Positions 1 to 7,714 of a stretch of 64,000 nucleotides of DNA are shown in pieces. Every line of letters begins with the position of its first letter. Position 1 is the stretch's first letter. Origin of the DNA: Streptomyces sporangiiformans (lineage in GTDB: Bacteria > Actinomycetota > Actinomycetes > Streptomycetales > Streptomycetaceae); the NCBI RefSeq assembly GCF_005768555.2, contig NZ_VCHX02000131.1, positions 1-64,000 on the forward strand, given 5' to 3'. Below the pieces are notes generated by a model. The model saw only the letters and a program-made list of their open reading frames with translations, was not told where the DNA came from and ran no database searches. The position numbers and the translations under genes were made by a program.

Positions 1-20
1 GGGTGTAAGTATTCTGTGGA

Positions 21-72
21 GTACATACGAAGGGCCCTGCCGACGCGCGTCGGCAGGGCCCTTCGTATGTAC
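21..72. terminator. Perfect 52-nt palindrome, probable bidirectional terminator
   Basis: Arms at 21-44 and 49-72 are perfectly complementary over 24 bp, and the central GCGC is itself palindromic. The stem is GC-rich and lies 21 bp beyond the stop of the leftward gene that ends at 93. It would end that gene and any gene entering from the left edge. No U-run follows, which is usual for Streptomyces terminators. Confidence 0.8.
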
Positions 73-92
73 GTGTCGGCTTTCGCCGGACC

Positions 93-407
93 TCATGTCT
101 CCGAGGAGTCCGGGCTGCCGAGCAGTGCGGACGCGGTCTGCAGCGGGGTAAGGGCGCGCACGGGTGCGGCCTCGTGGCCGCCTCGGCAGGTGAAGCCGAG
201 GCTGGCCATGGCCCGGGTGACTTCCCTGCTGGTGAAGTCGCGGCGGTCCTGTCGGGTGATGACTTCGCCCACTTGCTTGACGGGGTAGTGACGGCGGCCG
301 ATGATCACGGACTCACCCGTGATGATCTCGGGCTTGACACCCTTCATCGAGGCCACCACTCCGCTCTTGGAGAGGTCGAACGGAAACCGGGCGATGACGC
401 AGCGCAT
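93..407 (-). CDS. Conserved small actinobacterial protein (SCO5918-like), function unknown
   Basis: The 104-residue product begins MRCVIARFPF and has a compact conserved-looking core (GESVIIGRRHYPVKQVG, then ITRQDRRDF). From memory it resembles a small Streptomyces family found beside DEAD-box helicases and annotated after SCO5918; no biochemical role is known to me. The ATG at 407 was chosen because the homologous-looking sequence begins there and GCGAGG precedes it by six bases; a longer reading frame upstream is arginine-rich and looks non-coding. It is the last gene of the leftward group helicase, CBS protein, this gene. No membrane segment or metal motif is visible. Confidence 0.75.
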   Translation of the reverse strand: MRCVIARFPFDLSKSGVVASMKGVKPEIITGESVIIGRRHYPVKQVGEVITRQDRRDFTSREVTRAMASLGFTCRGGHEAAPVRALTPLQTASALLGSPDSSET

Positions 408-457
408 GATGCCTCGCAGTGAGAAGGAGGAGAACGGGCCGACCAGGGCGATGCGGA

Positions 458-817
458 TCAGCTGGAGAGAGCGAGAACGCCCAGGGCGTGGCCGTACTCT
501 TCGACGGCGACGGGCAGAACCACGCTCAGGACGTCCCGTACACGCATCTGATCCGTGTATGCCGAGCTGTCGCGGGCGACGACGAGTTGGGCCCGGGTGA
601 TCGAGCCCGTGCACTGATCGTCCCCGTCGCAGATGAGCAGGTACCCGACACGCGCACTGGCCATGACGGACAAGGCCACCTCGACGGTCATGTCGTCACA
701 GACCCTCGGACCCGAAGCGTCCATGGCGCGGACCGCGGTCGTGGGAGCGGGGTCCGCCCGGCGCTGCCGTGTCTGAACGAGTGTCAAAGGATGCCTCCTG
801 CGGGGATGGGTGAGCAT
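458..817 (-). CDS. CBS-domain protein
   Basis: A 119-residue protein with the signature of a CBS module: CDDMTVEVALSVMASARVGYLLICDGDDQ followed by a TRAQL segment and a second strand/helix part reaching VRDVL (described in pieces; roughly residues 38-95). CBS modules bind adenine nucleotides or their relatives and regulate an attached or partner protein; here no effector domain is attached. The start at 817 lies 16 bp after the helicase stop, suggesting translational coupling; a start at 724 (MDASGP) would keep only the CBS core. Its position directly behind an RNA helicase suggests a role in the same energy- or cold-related response, which is inference. Confidence 0.8.
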   Translation of the reverse strand: MLTHPRRRHPLTLVQTRQRRADPAPTTAVRAMDASGPRVCDDMTVEVALSVMASARVGYLLICDGDDQCTGSITRAQLVVARDSSAYTDQMRVRDVLSVVLPVAVEEYGHALGVLALSS

Positions 818-833
818 TCCGGTCACGCAGGCT

Positions 834-2369
834 CTAGGCCTGTCGGGCCGCAGGATTGGAGGAGGACTGCCGCCGCGTCGTGCGGCGCGCCGCCTCACCG
901 GTGGGCCGGCCCCGGTCGGTGCGGCCGCGGCTGCCCCTGGACGAAGAAGAGGTGCCACGACGGGGGCGTTCCACGACCGGCACGGTGATGGTCACCGGGA
1001 CACCCGAGGGGGCCTGGGCGCCGGTGATGCGACTCAACTCCGCCTCGCCCGAACGCACTTGGGTCGTCTGCGCTATGACGCCGGCCGAAGCCATCAGTCG
1101 GGTCATGCCCCGCCGCTGGTCGGGTGTCACCAGGGTGACGACGCTTCCGGACTCGCCGGCACGGGCCGTGCGCCCGCCACGGTGCAGGTAGTCCTTGGGG
1201 TCACTGGGCGGATCCACATTGACGACCAGGTCGAGGTTGTCGATGTGGATACCGCGCGCCGCGACATTGGTCGCCACCAGCACTGTCACATGCCCGGTCT
1301 TGAACTGGGCCAGGGTTCGCGTGCGCTGCGGCTGGGACCTGCCGCCGTGCAGGGCCGCGGCACGCACGCCGCTGTCCAGCAGGTGCTTGGTCAGCCGGTC
1401 CACCGCGTGCTTGGTGTCCAGGAACATGAGCACCCGGCCGTCCCGCGCAGCGATTTCGGTGGTCGTCCGGTGCTTGTCCGCCCCGTGCACGTGGAGTACG
1501 TGGTGCTCCATCGTGGTGACCGCACCGGCGGACGGGTCGACGGAGTGGACCACCGGGTCGGTCAGGTAGCGGCGGACCAGCAGGTCGACGTTGCGGTCCA
1601 GGGTGGCGGAGAAGAGCATCCGCTGCCCCTCGGGCCGCACTTGGTCGAGCAGCGCGGTGACCTGGGGCATGAAGCCCATGTCGGTCATTTGATCGGCCTC
1701 GTCGAGGACGGTGATGCCGACCTGGTTCAGCCGGCAGTCGCCACGGTCGATGAGGTCCTTGAGCCGGCCCGGCGTGGCGACGACGACCTCCGCCCCGCCA
1801 CGCAGCGCGCCGGCCTGCCTGCCGATGGACATCCCACCGACCACGGTGGCCAGCCGCAGCTTCACGGCGCGGGCATACGGAGTGAGCGCGTCGGTGACCT
1901 GCTGGGCGAGCTCGCGGGTGGGGACGAGGACGAGAGCAAGCGGCTGCCGCGGCTCGGCGCGCTGACCGGCCGTACGGGCCAGCAGCGCAAGGCCGAAGGC
2001 GAGGGTCTTGCCCGAACCGGTGCGGCCACGGCCGAGTACGTCGCGGCCCGCGAGAGAGTTCGGCAGGGTCGCCGCCTGGATCGGGAAAGGTACGGCGACG
2101 CCCTCACGGCCGAGAGCGTCCAGCATCGGCGCAGGCATGGCGAGATCGGCGAACGCCTCGACGGCGGGCAATGCCGGAGTGATCGTCTTCGGCAGCGCGA
2201 ACTCGCCTTGTGAACCGGTCTGTCGACGTCCATAACGCTCCGGACGGCTCGGACCGCCCGAACGATTTGAGCGGCCGGTGGCGGGAGCCCCGAAACGGCT
2301 GTCACGCCTTCCGCCGGAACCTCCGGTGCGAGAGCGGGCGAAGCGATCGTTTGTTCGTGTGCGGTTCAT
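834..2369 (-). CDS. DEAD-box ATP-dependent RNA helicase
   Basis: The 511-residue product carries the full DEAD-box motif set: Q-motif region near residues 72-98, Walker A GRTGSGKT (115-122), PTRELA (150-155), TPGR (199-202), DEAD (223-226), SAT (254-256), ARGIHI (370-375) and HRGGRTARAG (396-405). It should unwind RNA duplexes using ATP, typically in cold adaptation, ribosome assembly or mRNA decay. Both ends are low-complexity and basic: an RG/SR-rich head of about 60 residues and a serine/arginine tail from about 460, likely RNA-binding. The start at 2369 has GGAAGG eight bases upstream. It is followed closely by the CBS gene, and a cold-shock gene lies upstream, which fits a cold-response neighbourhood. 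Confidence 0.95.
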   Translation of the reverse strand: MNRTRTNDRFARSRTGGSGGRRDSRFGAPATGRSNRSGGPSRPERYGRRQTGSQGEFALPKTITPALPAVEAFADLAMPAPMLDALGREGVAVPFPIQAATLPNSLAGRDVLGRGRTGSGKTLAFGLALLARTAGQRAEPRQPLALVLVPTRELAQQVTDALTPYARAVKLRLATVVGGMSIGRQAGALRGGAEVVVATPGRLKDLIDRGDCRLNQVGITVLDEADQMTDMGFMPQVTALLDQVRPEGQRMLFSATLDRNVDLLVRRYLTDPVVHSVDPSAGAVTTMEHHVLHVHGADKHRTTTEIAARDGRVLMFLDTKHAVDRLTKHLLDSGVRAAALHGGRSQPQRTRTLAQFKTGHVTVLVATNVAARGIHIDNLDLVVNVDPPSDPKDYLHRGGRTARAGESGSVVTLVTPDQRRGMTRLMASAGVIAQTTQVRSGEAELSRITGAQAPSGVPVTITVPVVERPRRGTSSSSRGSRGRTDRGRPTGEAARRTTRRQSSSNPAARQA

Positions 2370-2637
2370 GCGGAACCTTCCTTGATAGGGCACGTACCAA
2401 GGAATTCCCGCTGTGAATTGGCTGCGCGGAGAATCGCAAGAACGAGCCGATGTGATGAGGGGCCGAATGGGATCGGCGAAAATTCCCACGGGATGCGCCG
2501 CCGAGGGGAATGACTCGATCCTGGCAGTAAGGTGAGTATTCCGTTCGCGAGGCTCTGGAGAGTTTCATCCGGAGCGCGGGGCGGGGCATTTCCCGAAGAA
2601 CCCTGGGGGCGAACCCTCTGAGTCCTGAAATGAAGCG

Positions 2638-2672
2638 AGCTGGGGCCCGCACCCAAGGTGCGGGCCCCAGCT
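2638..2672 (-). terminator. Terminator of the cold-shock gene
   Basis: Perfect 16-bp arms at 2638-2653 and 2657-2672 with a CAA loop, 18 bp beyond the cold-shock protein stop. It also separates that gene from the helicase promoter region at 2370-2637, which contains no recognisable gene. Confidence 0.85.
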
Positions 2673-2689
2673 GCGAAGTAAACGCTGTA

Positions 2690-2893
2690 TCAGGCGGGGA
2701 CGATGTTCTCGGCCGTCGGGCCCTTCTGGCCCTGGGCGATGTCGAAGTTCACCTTCTGGCCCTCCTGCAGCTCGCGGAATCCCTGGGCGGCGATGTTCGA
2801 GTAGTGCGCGAAGACGTCAGCGCCGCCGCCGTCCTGCTCGATGAAGCCGAATCCCTTTTCCGCGTTGAACCACTTCACTGTGCCAGTAGCCAT
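2690..2893 (-). CDS. Cold-shock protein, CspA family
   Basis: The 67-residue product is a classic single cold-shock domain. It opens MATGTVKWFNAEKGFGF, which contains RNP1 (KGFGFI), and RNP2 is VFAHYSNI at residues 27-34. The length matches the family. Such proteins bind single-stranded RNA and DNA and melt mRNA structure. The ribosome site GAAGGAG sits eight bases before the ATG. The upstream stretch to about 3100 is less GC-rich than the surroundings and could be a long 5' leader, as is common for csp mRNAs. The gene has its own terminator. In Streptomyces several paralogues exist, so the exact orthologue cannot be named from sequence alone. Confidence 0.96.
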   Translation of the reverse strand: MATGTVKWFNAEKGFGFIEQDGGGADVFAHYSNIAAQGFRELQEGQKVNFDIAQGQKGPTAENIVPA

Positions 2894-3309
2894 TTTGAAT
2901 CTCCTTCGGGGCGTGTTCGGAGTTCGCCCTGTGCGGACTCCGCGTCGCCGTGATGATCACCCCGCCGGAAAATAAGATCCGGAGATACAAAAAGAGCTCC
3001 ACCGTTACATGGAACCGGTGGGGGCACTTGCAAGTTTTCGGGAACCACAACTGCAACTGGGATCAACAGTAGCACGGCACGACCGTGCAGCTGCAATAAA
3101 TGAATCTGCTCAGCCTGTCAAGCAAGGAACCTTCACTGCGCGCTGCGTCGATATTTCATTTCGCCACCACAGATATTGATTCGCCCGGACCGCAACGTCT
3201 CTGCCAGGGCCCTCCTGGCGGCGGGCCCACCACCGCGACGGTGGCGCCCGGTTGGTCGGAGCGTGGAGGTCCGGCGTTCGGTGCTCTCATGTGACCCAGG
3301 CCATAAAGA

Positions 3310-3379
3310 AAACGGTGTCGTTTCGATAGCGGGAGGGCTACGCTGACGCTGTCCAAGGTGAACGAAACCGTTTCGTTCA
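3310..3379 (+). promoter_or_regulatory. Paired TetR-like palindromic operators
   Basis: The first palindrome, AAACGGTGTCGTTT (3310-3323), has 5-bp arms. The second (3359-3379) has perfect 10-bp arms TGAACGAAAC and GTTTCGTTCA around one central base. Both contain AAACG/CGTTT half-sites, as in many TetR-family operators. They bracket a 35-bp interval of promoter size and lie directly before a small frame starting at 3394. No TetR gene is adjacent, so the regulator must be elsewhere or has been lost. Confidence 0.55.
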
Positions 3380-3393
3380 GAAAGGGGGCCCCG

Positions 3394-3483
3394 ATGACCG
3401 GGCACCCGATCCTGTGCACCCCCCAGCTCCATGACGCGATGGTCTTACCCCTGGCAACCGTTGCGGCCGGCCCGGCCCTCTGA
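3394..3483 (+). CDS. Possible 29-residue peptide with a TTA codon (or gene remnant)
   Basis: A 29-codon frame starts with ATG at 3394, preceded by an AAAGGGGG ribosome site and the 10-bp-arm palindrome, and ends at TGA 3481-3483. It contains a TTA leucine codon at 3445-3447, which in Streptomyces is rare and needs the bldA tRNA. The peptide has no signal sequence or known motif. It could be a regulated leader peptide, or the stub of a deleted gene whose promoter and operator survive. Coding status is uncertain. Confidence 0.25.
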   Translation: MTGHPILCTPQLHDAMVLPLATVAAGPAL

Positions 3484-3710
3484 CTCTGTTGCCGGGTCTT
3501 CGCCCCGGGCCTCACCGCAGGTGTCGCAGCTCCGTTGCGCACCCAACACCTCCACCAGAGCCCGGTCGACGCGCGAGCGCGCGCCGCCCGGCACCCGCGG
3601 TCGCTCCGCCGTCGGTTCCGTACGGAGCCATGTACGGAGCCCGGCGCGGCGTCCTCGGTGAGGACGCCGGTACCGCGCCCCCCACACCCACCCACAGGAA
3701 GAACTCCGGC

Positions 3711-4568
3711 ATGACCACCGTCCTCGTCGTCAACGACCAGCCCCTGCAACGCCGTGGACTCCGCATGCTCCTGGCCGCTCAGCCCGACCTGACCGTTGTC
3801 GGGGAAGCGGCCACCGGGGCCGAAGCGGTCCGCATGAGCGCCGAACTCCTCCCCGACGTCGTCCTGATGGACGGCCGCACACCCGACCAGGACGGCATCG
3901 AGATCATCCGCCGCGTCACACGGTCCGACGCCCTGCCCCGAGTTCCCGACCCCGCTCGATCAGGAGGACACGCCCCGCGCGTCCTGGTCCTGACCACCAC
4001 CAGCAACGACGAGTACGCCTGCACCGCCCTGCGCGCCGGAGCCGGTGGCTTCCTCCCCCAGGACGCCACCCCCGACGAACTGACCGCGGCCATCCACACA
4101 GTGGCCGTCGGCGACGCCGTCCTCACCCCCGGCCTGACCCGCAGGCTCATCGACGTGGTCCGAGCGCGCCCCACCCGGCCTCCCACGGCGCAACACCGGC
4201 TCGACGCCCTCACCGAGCGCGAACGCGACGTGCTCACCGGCGTCGCCTCAGGCTGGTCCAACGCCGAGATCGCCGAGAAGCTGTCCATCGCCCCGACCAC
4301 CGTCAAGTCCCACATCACCAGGATCCTCACCAAGATCGGTGCGCGGGCCCGCGTCCAGGCCGTTGTCTTCGCCTACGAGTCCGGCCTGGTGCGGCGGCAC
4401 GACGCCGATCCGCCGCCGTCCCGCGCGGTGACCATCGCGGCTGTGCCGACGCCGACGACGGGGACGACGCGGACGACGCGGACGACGAAGGTGGCCCGCC
4501 TGCATGCGCCCGGACCCGGCGGTTACCAGGCGGCCATCGTCAGTTCGCGCCCGCCGACAGCTGCCTGA
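3711..4568 (+). CDS. NarL/LuxR-type response regulator with an atypical receiver
   Basis: The 285-residue product has a receiver domain (residues 1-125), a LuxR helix-turn-helix (about 162-220, LTERERDVLTGVASG through TVKSHITRIL) and a 60-residue threonine/arginine-rich tail. The phospho-acceptor Asp54 is kept (VVLMDGRTP), but the paired acidic residues read Asn-Asp (VVNDQ) instead of Asp-Asp. The conserved Lys of the LKD motif is Gln117 (FLPQDATP), and about 15 extra residues precede the fifth strand. These changes suggest weak or phosphorylation-independent activation. The start at 3711 has AGGAAG nine bases upstream. The cognate-looking kinase is convergent just 45 bp beyond the stop. The tail contains a 9-bp repeat (TTR)n. 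Confidence 0.9.
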   Translation: MTTVLVVNDQPLQRRGLRMLLAAQPDLTVVGEAATGAEAVRMSAELLPDVVLMDGRTPDQDGIEIIRRVTRSDALPRVPDPARSGGHAPRVLVLTTTSNDEYACTALRAGAGGFLPQDATPDELTAAIHTVAVGDAVLTPGLTRRLIDVVRARPTRPPTAQHRLDALTERERDVLTGVASGWSNAEIAEKLSIAPTTVKSHITRILTKIGARARVQAVVFAYESGLVRRHDADPPPSRAVTIAAVPTPTTGTTRTTRTTKVARLHAPGPGGYQAAIVSSRPPTAA

Positions 4569-4571
4569 GCC

Positions 4572-4607
4572 AGACGTCAGCACAGCCTGAACGAGACGTC
4601 AGCACAG
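4572..4607. repeat. 14-bp direct repeat between convergent genes
   Basis: AGACGTCAGCACAG occurs at 4572-4585 and again at 4594-4607, with a 22-bp period, in the 45-bp gap between the response regulator and kinase stops. It is too small to be mobile; a slippage duplication is the simplest origin. Confidence 0.6.
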
Positions 4608-4613
4608 GGACGG

Positions 4614-5852
4614 TCACGCCACGGGGCAGGGCAACGGGATGTGGAGATCCGTGGCGCCGTGGGGCTCCTCGCGTGGAACGGGACGCAGTGGCAGTTCCGC
4701 GACGACTTCGAATCCGCCTCGAGGGCGAGGGCCGGCGTGGAGGAGCCCGCCGACCGAGACGGCGCGCTCACGCATGCCGACGAGGCCGTAACCGCCGCTG
4801 ACGCGACGGGAGTCGGCCGGAGCCGGGGTTCCGCCGTTGGCGACGGTGAGGATCAGCCGGTCGGGGGAGTAGGTGAGCCGCACCTCGGCCGTTCCGGTGG
4901 AGGCGTGCTTGGTGACGTTGGTGAGCGCCTCCTGCACGATGCGGTACGCCGTGAGATCCGCGCCGGCGGAGAGCGGGCTCGGTGCACCCACGGTCGTGAC
5001 GGTGACTCTGAGTCCGGCGCCGTGGAAGGAGGCGGCCAGATCGGGGAGTGAAGCGATGCCCGGAGCGGGGCACGCGGGCTGCTCCGTATTGCCCGCCTGA
5101 CGCAACAGCCCGACGGTCGCCTTGAGTTCGCGCAGGGCCGATGCGGTGGTCTCGGTGAGGCAGGCGGCGGTCGCCTCCGCCTGCTCGGGCCGGGCGGGCA
5201 GGTACCGGGTGACGGCACTGGCCTGGAGGTTGGCCAGGACGAGGTGGTGCGCGACGACATCGTGCAGGTCCCGGGCGATGCGCATGCGCTCCTCGGCGAC
5301 CCGGCGCCGCGCCTCTTCCTCCCGGGTCCGCTCGGCGTGCTCGGCGCGAGCCCGCACGGCCTCCAGGCAGGCCCGCTGCAGTCGGCTCGCGGTGCCGAGT
5401 GAGGTGGCCAGCAACAGCCAGGCGGGACTGAACAGTTGGAGGACGAGTGGTTCGTCGCCGGGGCCGGCGGCCAACTCCGTCGTCACCAGAAGGGCGATGG
5501 CGGCGCAGGCGAAGGAGTTCGCCGTTCTGCGACGGGTGCGCGAGGCCAGGGAGTGGAGCGCGACCATGAGTGGTGCCGGCAGCAGAACGGGGACGAAGTA
5601 CCCGAGCGCGGCCATGCCCGCGCCGCAGACGGCCGTCATCACCACCGTCGTACGGGGCCGGTCGCGGCGCCACACCAACGCGACGCACGAGGCGCCCGCC
5701 AGCAGGACACCGGGCCACCACGGGACGTCCGGATCACGGCCCGGGAGGACGAACACGCTGCCCGGGACGGAACACACGAAGACCGCGGCGGCCACGACGG
5801 AGTCGACGGCACACGAGTGGTTGCGCAGCAGTTGCTGCGGGCTGCTGGTCAT
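4614..5852 (-). CDS. NarL-family sensor histidine kinase (HisKA_3)
   Basis: The 412-residue protein has four to five hydrophobic segments in residues 15-155, no long extracellular loop, a charged linker (161-190), the HisKA_3 phospho-acceptor motif RIARDLHDVVAHH with His197, and an HATPase_c domain ending in GGYGLVGMRERA. It should autophosphorylate in response to a membrane or intracellular signal and pass phosphate to a NarL-type regulator. The nearest partner is the convergent regulator at 3711-4568, although that receiver is unusual. The start is ATG 5852 with AGGAA upstream; a run of ten G bases lies at 5872-5881 just before it. Confidence 0.93.
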   Translation of the reverse strand: MTSSPQQLLRNHSCAVDSVVAAAVFVCSVPGSVFVLPGRDPDVPWWPGVLLAGASCVALVWRRDRPRTTVVMTAVCGAGMAALGYFVPVLLPAPLMVALHSLASRTRRRTANSFACAAIALLVTTELAAGPGDEPLVLQLFSPAWLLLATSLGTASRLQRACLEAVRARAEHAERTREEEARRRVAEERMRIARDLHDVVAHHLVLANLQASAVTRYLPARPEQAEATAACLTETTASALRELKATVGLLRQAGNTEQPACPAPGIASLPDLAASFHGAGLRVTVTTVGAPSPLSAGADLTAYRIVQEALTNVTKHASTGTAEVRLTYSPDRLILTVANGGTPAPADSRRVSGGYGLVGMRERAVSVGGLLHAGPRPRGGFEVVAELPLRPVPREEPHGATDLHIPLPCPVA

Positions 5853-5950
5853 GGCATGGGGATTCCTGTGCGGGGGGGGGGAGGGATGAGGCGGTCGGGG
5901 CAAGGGGCGGTCGAGGGGACGGACGGTGACGGTAGGGGGTGTTGAGCCGC

Positions 5951-6003
5951 CGCGGGTTTTTCTGCCGCCGACGGGGCGTCCGCCTGCGGCAGAAGAACCC
6001 GCG
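5951..6003 (-). terminator. Terminator after the alcohol dehydrogenase gene
   Basis: 18-bp arms at 5951-5968 and 5986-6003 pair with a single G-U-type mismatch; the loop is 17 nt. It lies 25 bp beyond the dehydrogenase stop and separates it from the kinase gene. Confidence 0.75.
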
Positions 6004-6006
6004 TGT

Positions 6007-6048
6007 TCAGTCCTCGGTGTCGAAGCTTCAGTCCTCGGCGTCGAAGCT
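6007..6048. repeat. 21-bp tandem duplication covering a gene's 3' end
   Basis: Units at 6007-6027 and 6028-6048 differ at one base. The unit includes the dehydrogenase stop codon, so the last codons of the gene (SFDAED and stop) are followed by a near-identical non-translated copy that would encode SFDTED and stop. Confidence 0.85.
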
Positions 6049-7077
6049 GACGACGACCTTCTCCGCCGCGCCCGGGGTGAGCGTCAGCTCGAAGGCCCGG
6101 TGGATGTCGGAGAACGGGACACGGTGGCTGATGAGCTTGGCGAAGCGCTCGTGGTGCTCGACGAGTTCGGGCGTGACCTCGAAGATCTCCGTGGGGTAGC
6201 CCTGGGAGGCGATGAGGGTCAGCTCGCTGCGGAGCATGCCGCCGAGGTCGATGTCGTCGGACTTCTTCTGCACGGCGACCATGACCAGCTTCGCGCCCCA
6301 CTTCGCGGAGTTGACGGTGGTGTTGATGACGGCCGGGACGCCGGCGGCGTCGATGTAGATGTCGGTGCCGGGGCGCGGCTGGCCGAGCGCGTTGGCGGCC
6401 TGGCCGTGCAACTCGGTCAGCCGGGTGGTGACGTCCTCGGTGGCGGAGTCGATGACGGCGTCCGCACCGACAGCCAGCGCCTTCTCCAGGCGCGAGGGAA
6501 TGACGTCGGCGACGACGACGTGCTCGACGCCGCGCAGCTTGAGCCAGATCGCGGCGCCGAGACCGATGGGCCCGGCACCGAAGACGACGACCTTGTCGCC
6601 CGGCCCCGCCTCGGAGCGGTTGACGCAGTGCCGGGCGACCGCCATCGGCTCGTTGAGCGAGGCGACCTCGAAGGGCACGGTGTCGGGGAAGACGGCGACG
6701 CTCTTGCCGGCCTCGGCGTTCTCGATGAGCAGGTACTCGCTCATGCCGCCGTACTTGCCGCCGCAGCCGATGATGCCGGTCGGGGCGTCCTGCGGGTTGA
6801 TCACCACACGGTCGCCGGCCTTCAGGCCCGTGACCTCGGCGCCGGTCTCGACGATCTCGCCGGCGGGTTCGTGGCCGAGCGGTACGGGGACGATGTCGCC
6901 GCCCGCGTGCGCCCGGGCCGGCATGCCGCCCATGTGCAGGAAGGTGACGTCGGTGCCGCAGATGCCGCACGCTCGGATTCTGACCAGGGCGTCCTTCGGA
7001 CCGGGTACGGGCCGCTCGACGTCGACGACCTCCACCTTGTGCACGGCAGCGGTCTGGACGGACTTCATCGTGGCCAT
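6028..7077 (-). CDS. Zinc-dependent alcohol dehydrogenase, MDR superfamily
   Basis: The 349-residue product is a medium-chain dehydrogenase. Catalytic zinc ligands are Cys37 (ACGICGTD) and His69-Glu70 (PLGHEPAG), and the Rossmann motif is VVVFGAGPIGLGAA. The family oxidises secondary alcohols or polyols (threonine, butanediol, sorbitol) with NAD(P). The four-cysteine structural zinc lobe is absent: the equivalent loop reads INPQDAPTGIIGCGGKYGG, so only the catalytic zinc is expected. Substrate cannot be assigned. The start at 7077 is followed by an alternative ATG at 7068. The promoter region carries two MarR-like palindromes, so control by a MarR regulator not in this window is likely. Confidence 0.9.
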   Translation of the reverse strand: MATMKSVQTAAVHKVEVVDVERPVPGPKDALVRIRACGICGTDVTFLHMGGMPARAHAGGDIVPVPLGHEPAGEIVETGAEVTGLKAGDRVVINPQDAPTGIIGCGGKYGGMSEYLLIENAEAGKSVAVFPDTVPFEVASLNEPMAVARHCVNRSEAGPGDKVVVFGAGPIGLGAAIWLKLRGVEHVVVADVIPSRLEKALAVGADAVIDSATEDVTTRLTELHGQAANALGQPRPGTDIYIDAAGVPAVINTTVNSAKWGAKLVMVAVQKKSDDIDLGGMLRSELTLIASQGYPTEIFEVTPELVEHHERFAKLISHRVPFSDIHRAFELTLTPGAAEKVVVSFDAED

Positions 7078-7116
7078 GAGGGCTCGCTCTCTCTGTCGGT
7101 ACTCGTTGCGTGCTCG

Positions 7117-7161
7117 TTGCTTGACTTAGGCAAGCAGAATTGTGTTACTTAAGTCAAGCAA
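7117..7161 (-). promoter_or_regulatory. Double MarR-like operator of the dehydrogenase gene
   Basis: TTGCTTG and CAAGCAG arms surround seven bases at 7117-7137, and a second related site, TTACTTAAGTCAAGCAA, is at 7145-7161. In addition GCTTGACTTA (7119-7128) and TAAGTCAAGC (7150-7159) form a perfect 10-bp inverted repeat across both. TTGCTTN..CAAGCAA-type palindromes are typical for MarR-family repressors in Streptomyces. They stand 40-84 bp before the dehydrogenase start, where they would cover its promoter. Confidence 0.6.
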
Positions 7162-7181
7162 TCTTTTGGGGAATCGGCCGG

Positions 7182-7658
7182 CTATGCCGGTACGGGCGCC
7201 AGGATGGGCAAGGGGGCCGGCCCACTCGCCTGCGGCCGGAATCGGGCCGGGGTCTTCGTCCGTATCGGCTTCGTCCGTATCGGCACGGTGGTGCGGTTGC
7301 CGTCGGTGGCGAAGACGAACAGGCGCAGGACAAGGAAGCGGCCGATGCCCGCGAGGCCGGAGGCGCTGAGGTAGACGATCTGCTCGGTAAGCATCCCGGG
7401 CGACGGCTGCACCATGTGCAGGATGAGCATCGCGGCGGTGGTCACGGCATAGGCGGCTGTCGCCGAGCCCGCGGACTGCCAGTGCCGGCGCCATCCGGCG
7501 CGCTGCCCAGTTCCGAAGGTGAAGCGGGAGTGCAGTTCCGTGCAGAGGAGGGTGGAGCCGACGGTGATCAGGGCGTTGGCCGCCGTCCAGGGCATCAGCC
7601 CGGCGAGCAGCGCTACGGCACCGCTGGAGAGCAGTCCGATACCGCCGCCGCACAGCAC
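7182..7658 (-). CDS. GtrA-like multispanning membrane protein
   Basis: About 158 residues with four predicted membrane segments in the first 125 positions and a polar proline/threonine tail. It is clearly related to the protein at 61820-62446: both share LCGGG, the stretch ANALITV.STLL.TELH..FTFG, and the block YLSAS.LAG. GtrA proteins are thought to help move lipid-linked sugars across the membrane; the reaction here is unknown. The GTG at 7658 is the first standard start, but similarity to the paralogue (FARFVLCGGG) extends about 20 residues upstream, so an unusual CTG start overlapping the preceding gene's stop near 7717 is possible. Confidence 0.75.
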   Translation of the reverse strand: MLCGGGIGLLSSGAVALLAGLMPWTAANALITVGSTLLCTELHSRFTFGTGQRAGWRRHWQSAGSATAAYAVTTAAMLILHMVQPSPGMLTEQIVYLSASGLAGIGRFLVLRLFVFATDGNRTTVPIRTKPIRTKTPARFRPQASGPAPLPILAPVPA

Positions 7659-7714
7659 GAACCTGGCGAAGGAGGCGAGCGGGCCCGGAGCGGGGGGCGC
7701 CGGGTTTGTCGGCG

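Larger units (their letters stand above)
2894..3710. other. 817-bp non-coding stretch with csp leader and orphan operators
   Basis: The left part (2894-3100) is the probable promoter and leader of the cold-shock gene on the minus strand. From 3310 to 3379 there are two TetR-like palindromes, and a 29-codon open frame with its own ribosome site begins at 3394. From 3484 to 3710 I see only the upstream region of the response regulator, whose ribosome site AGGAAG lies at 3697-3702. No longer frame here has convincing codon use or family resemblance. Confidence 0.6.

Noticed and set aside
810..2213. Long plus-strand open frame opposite the helicase
   Set aside because: It is an antisense shadow; the minus-strand frame has all DEAD-box motifs.
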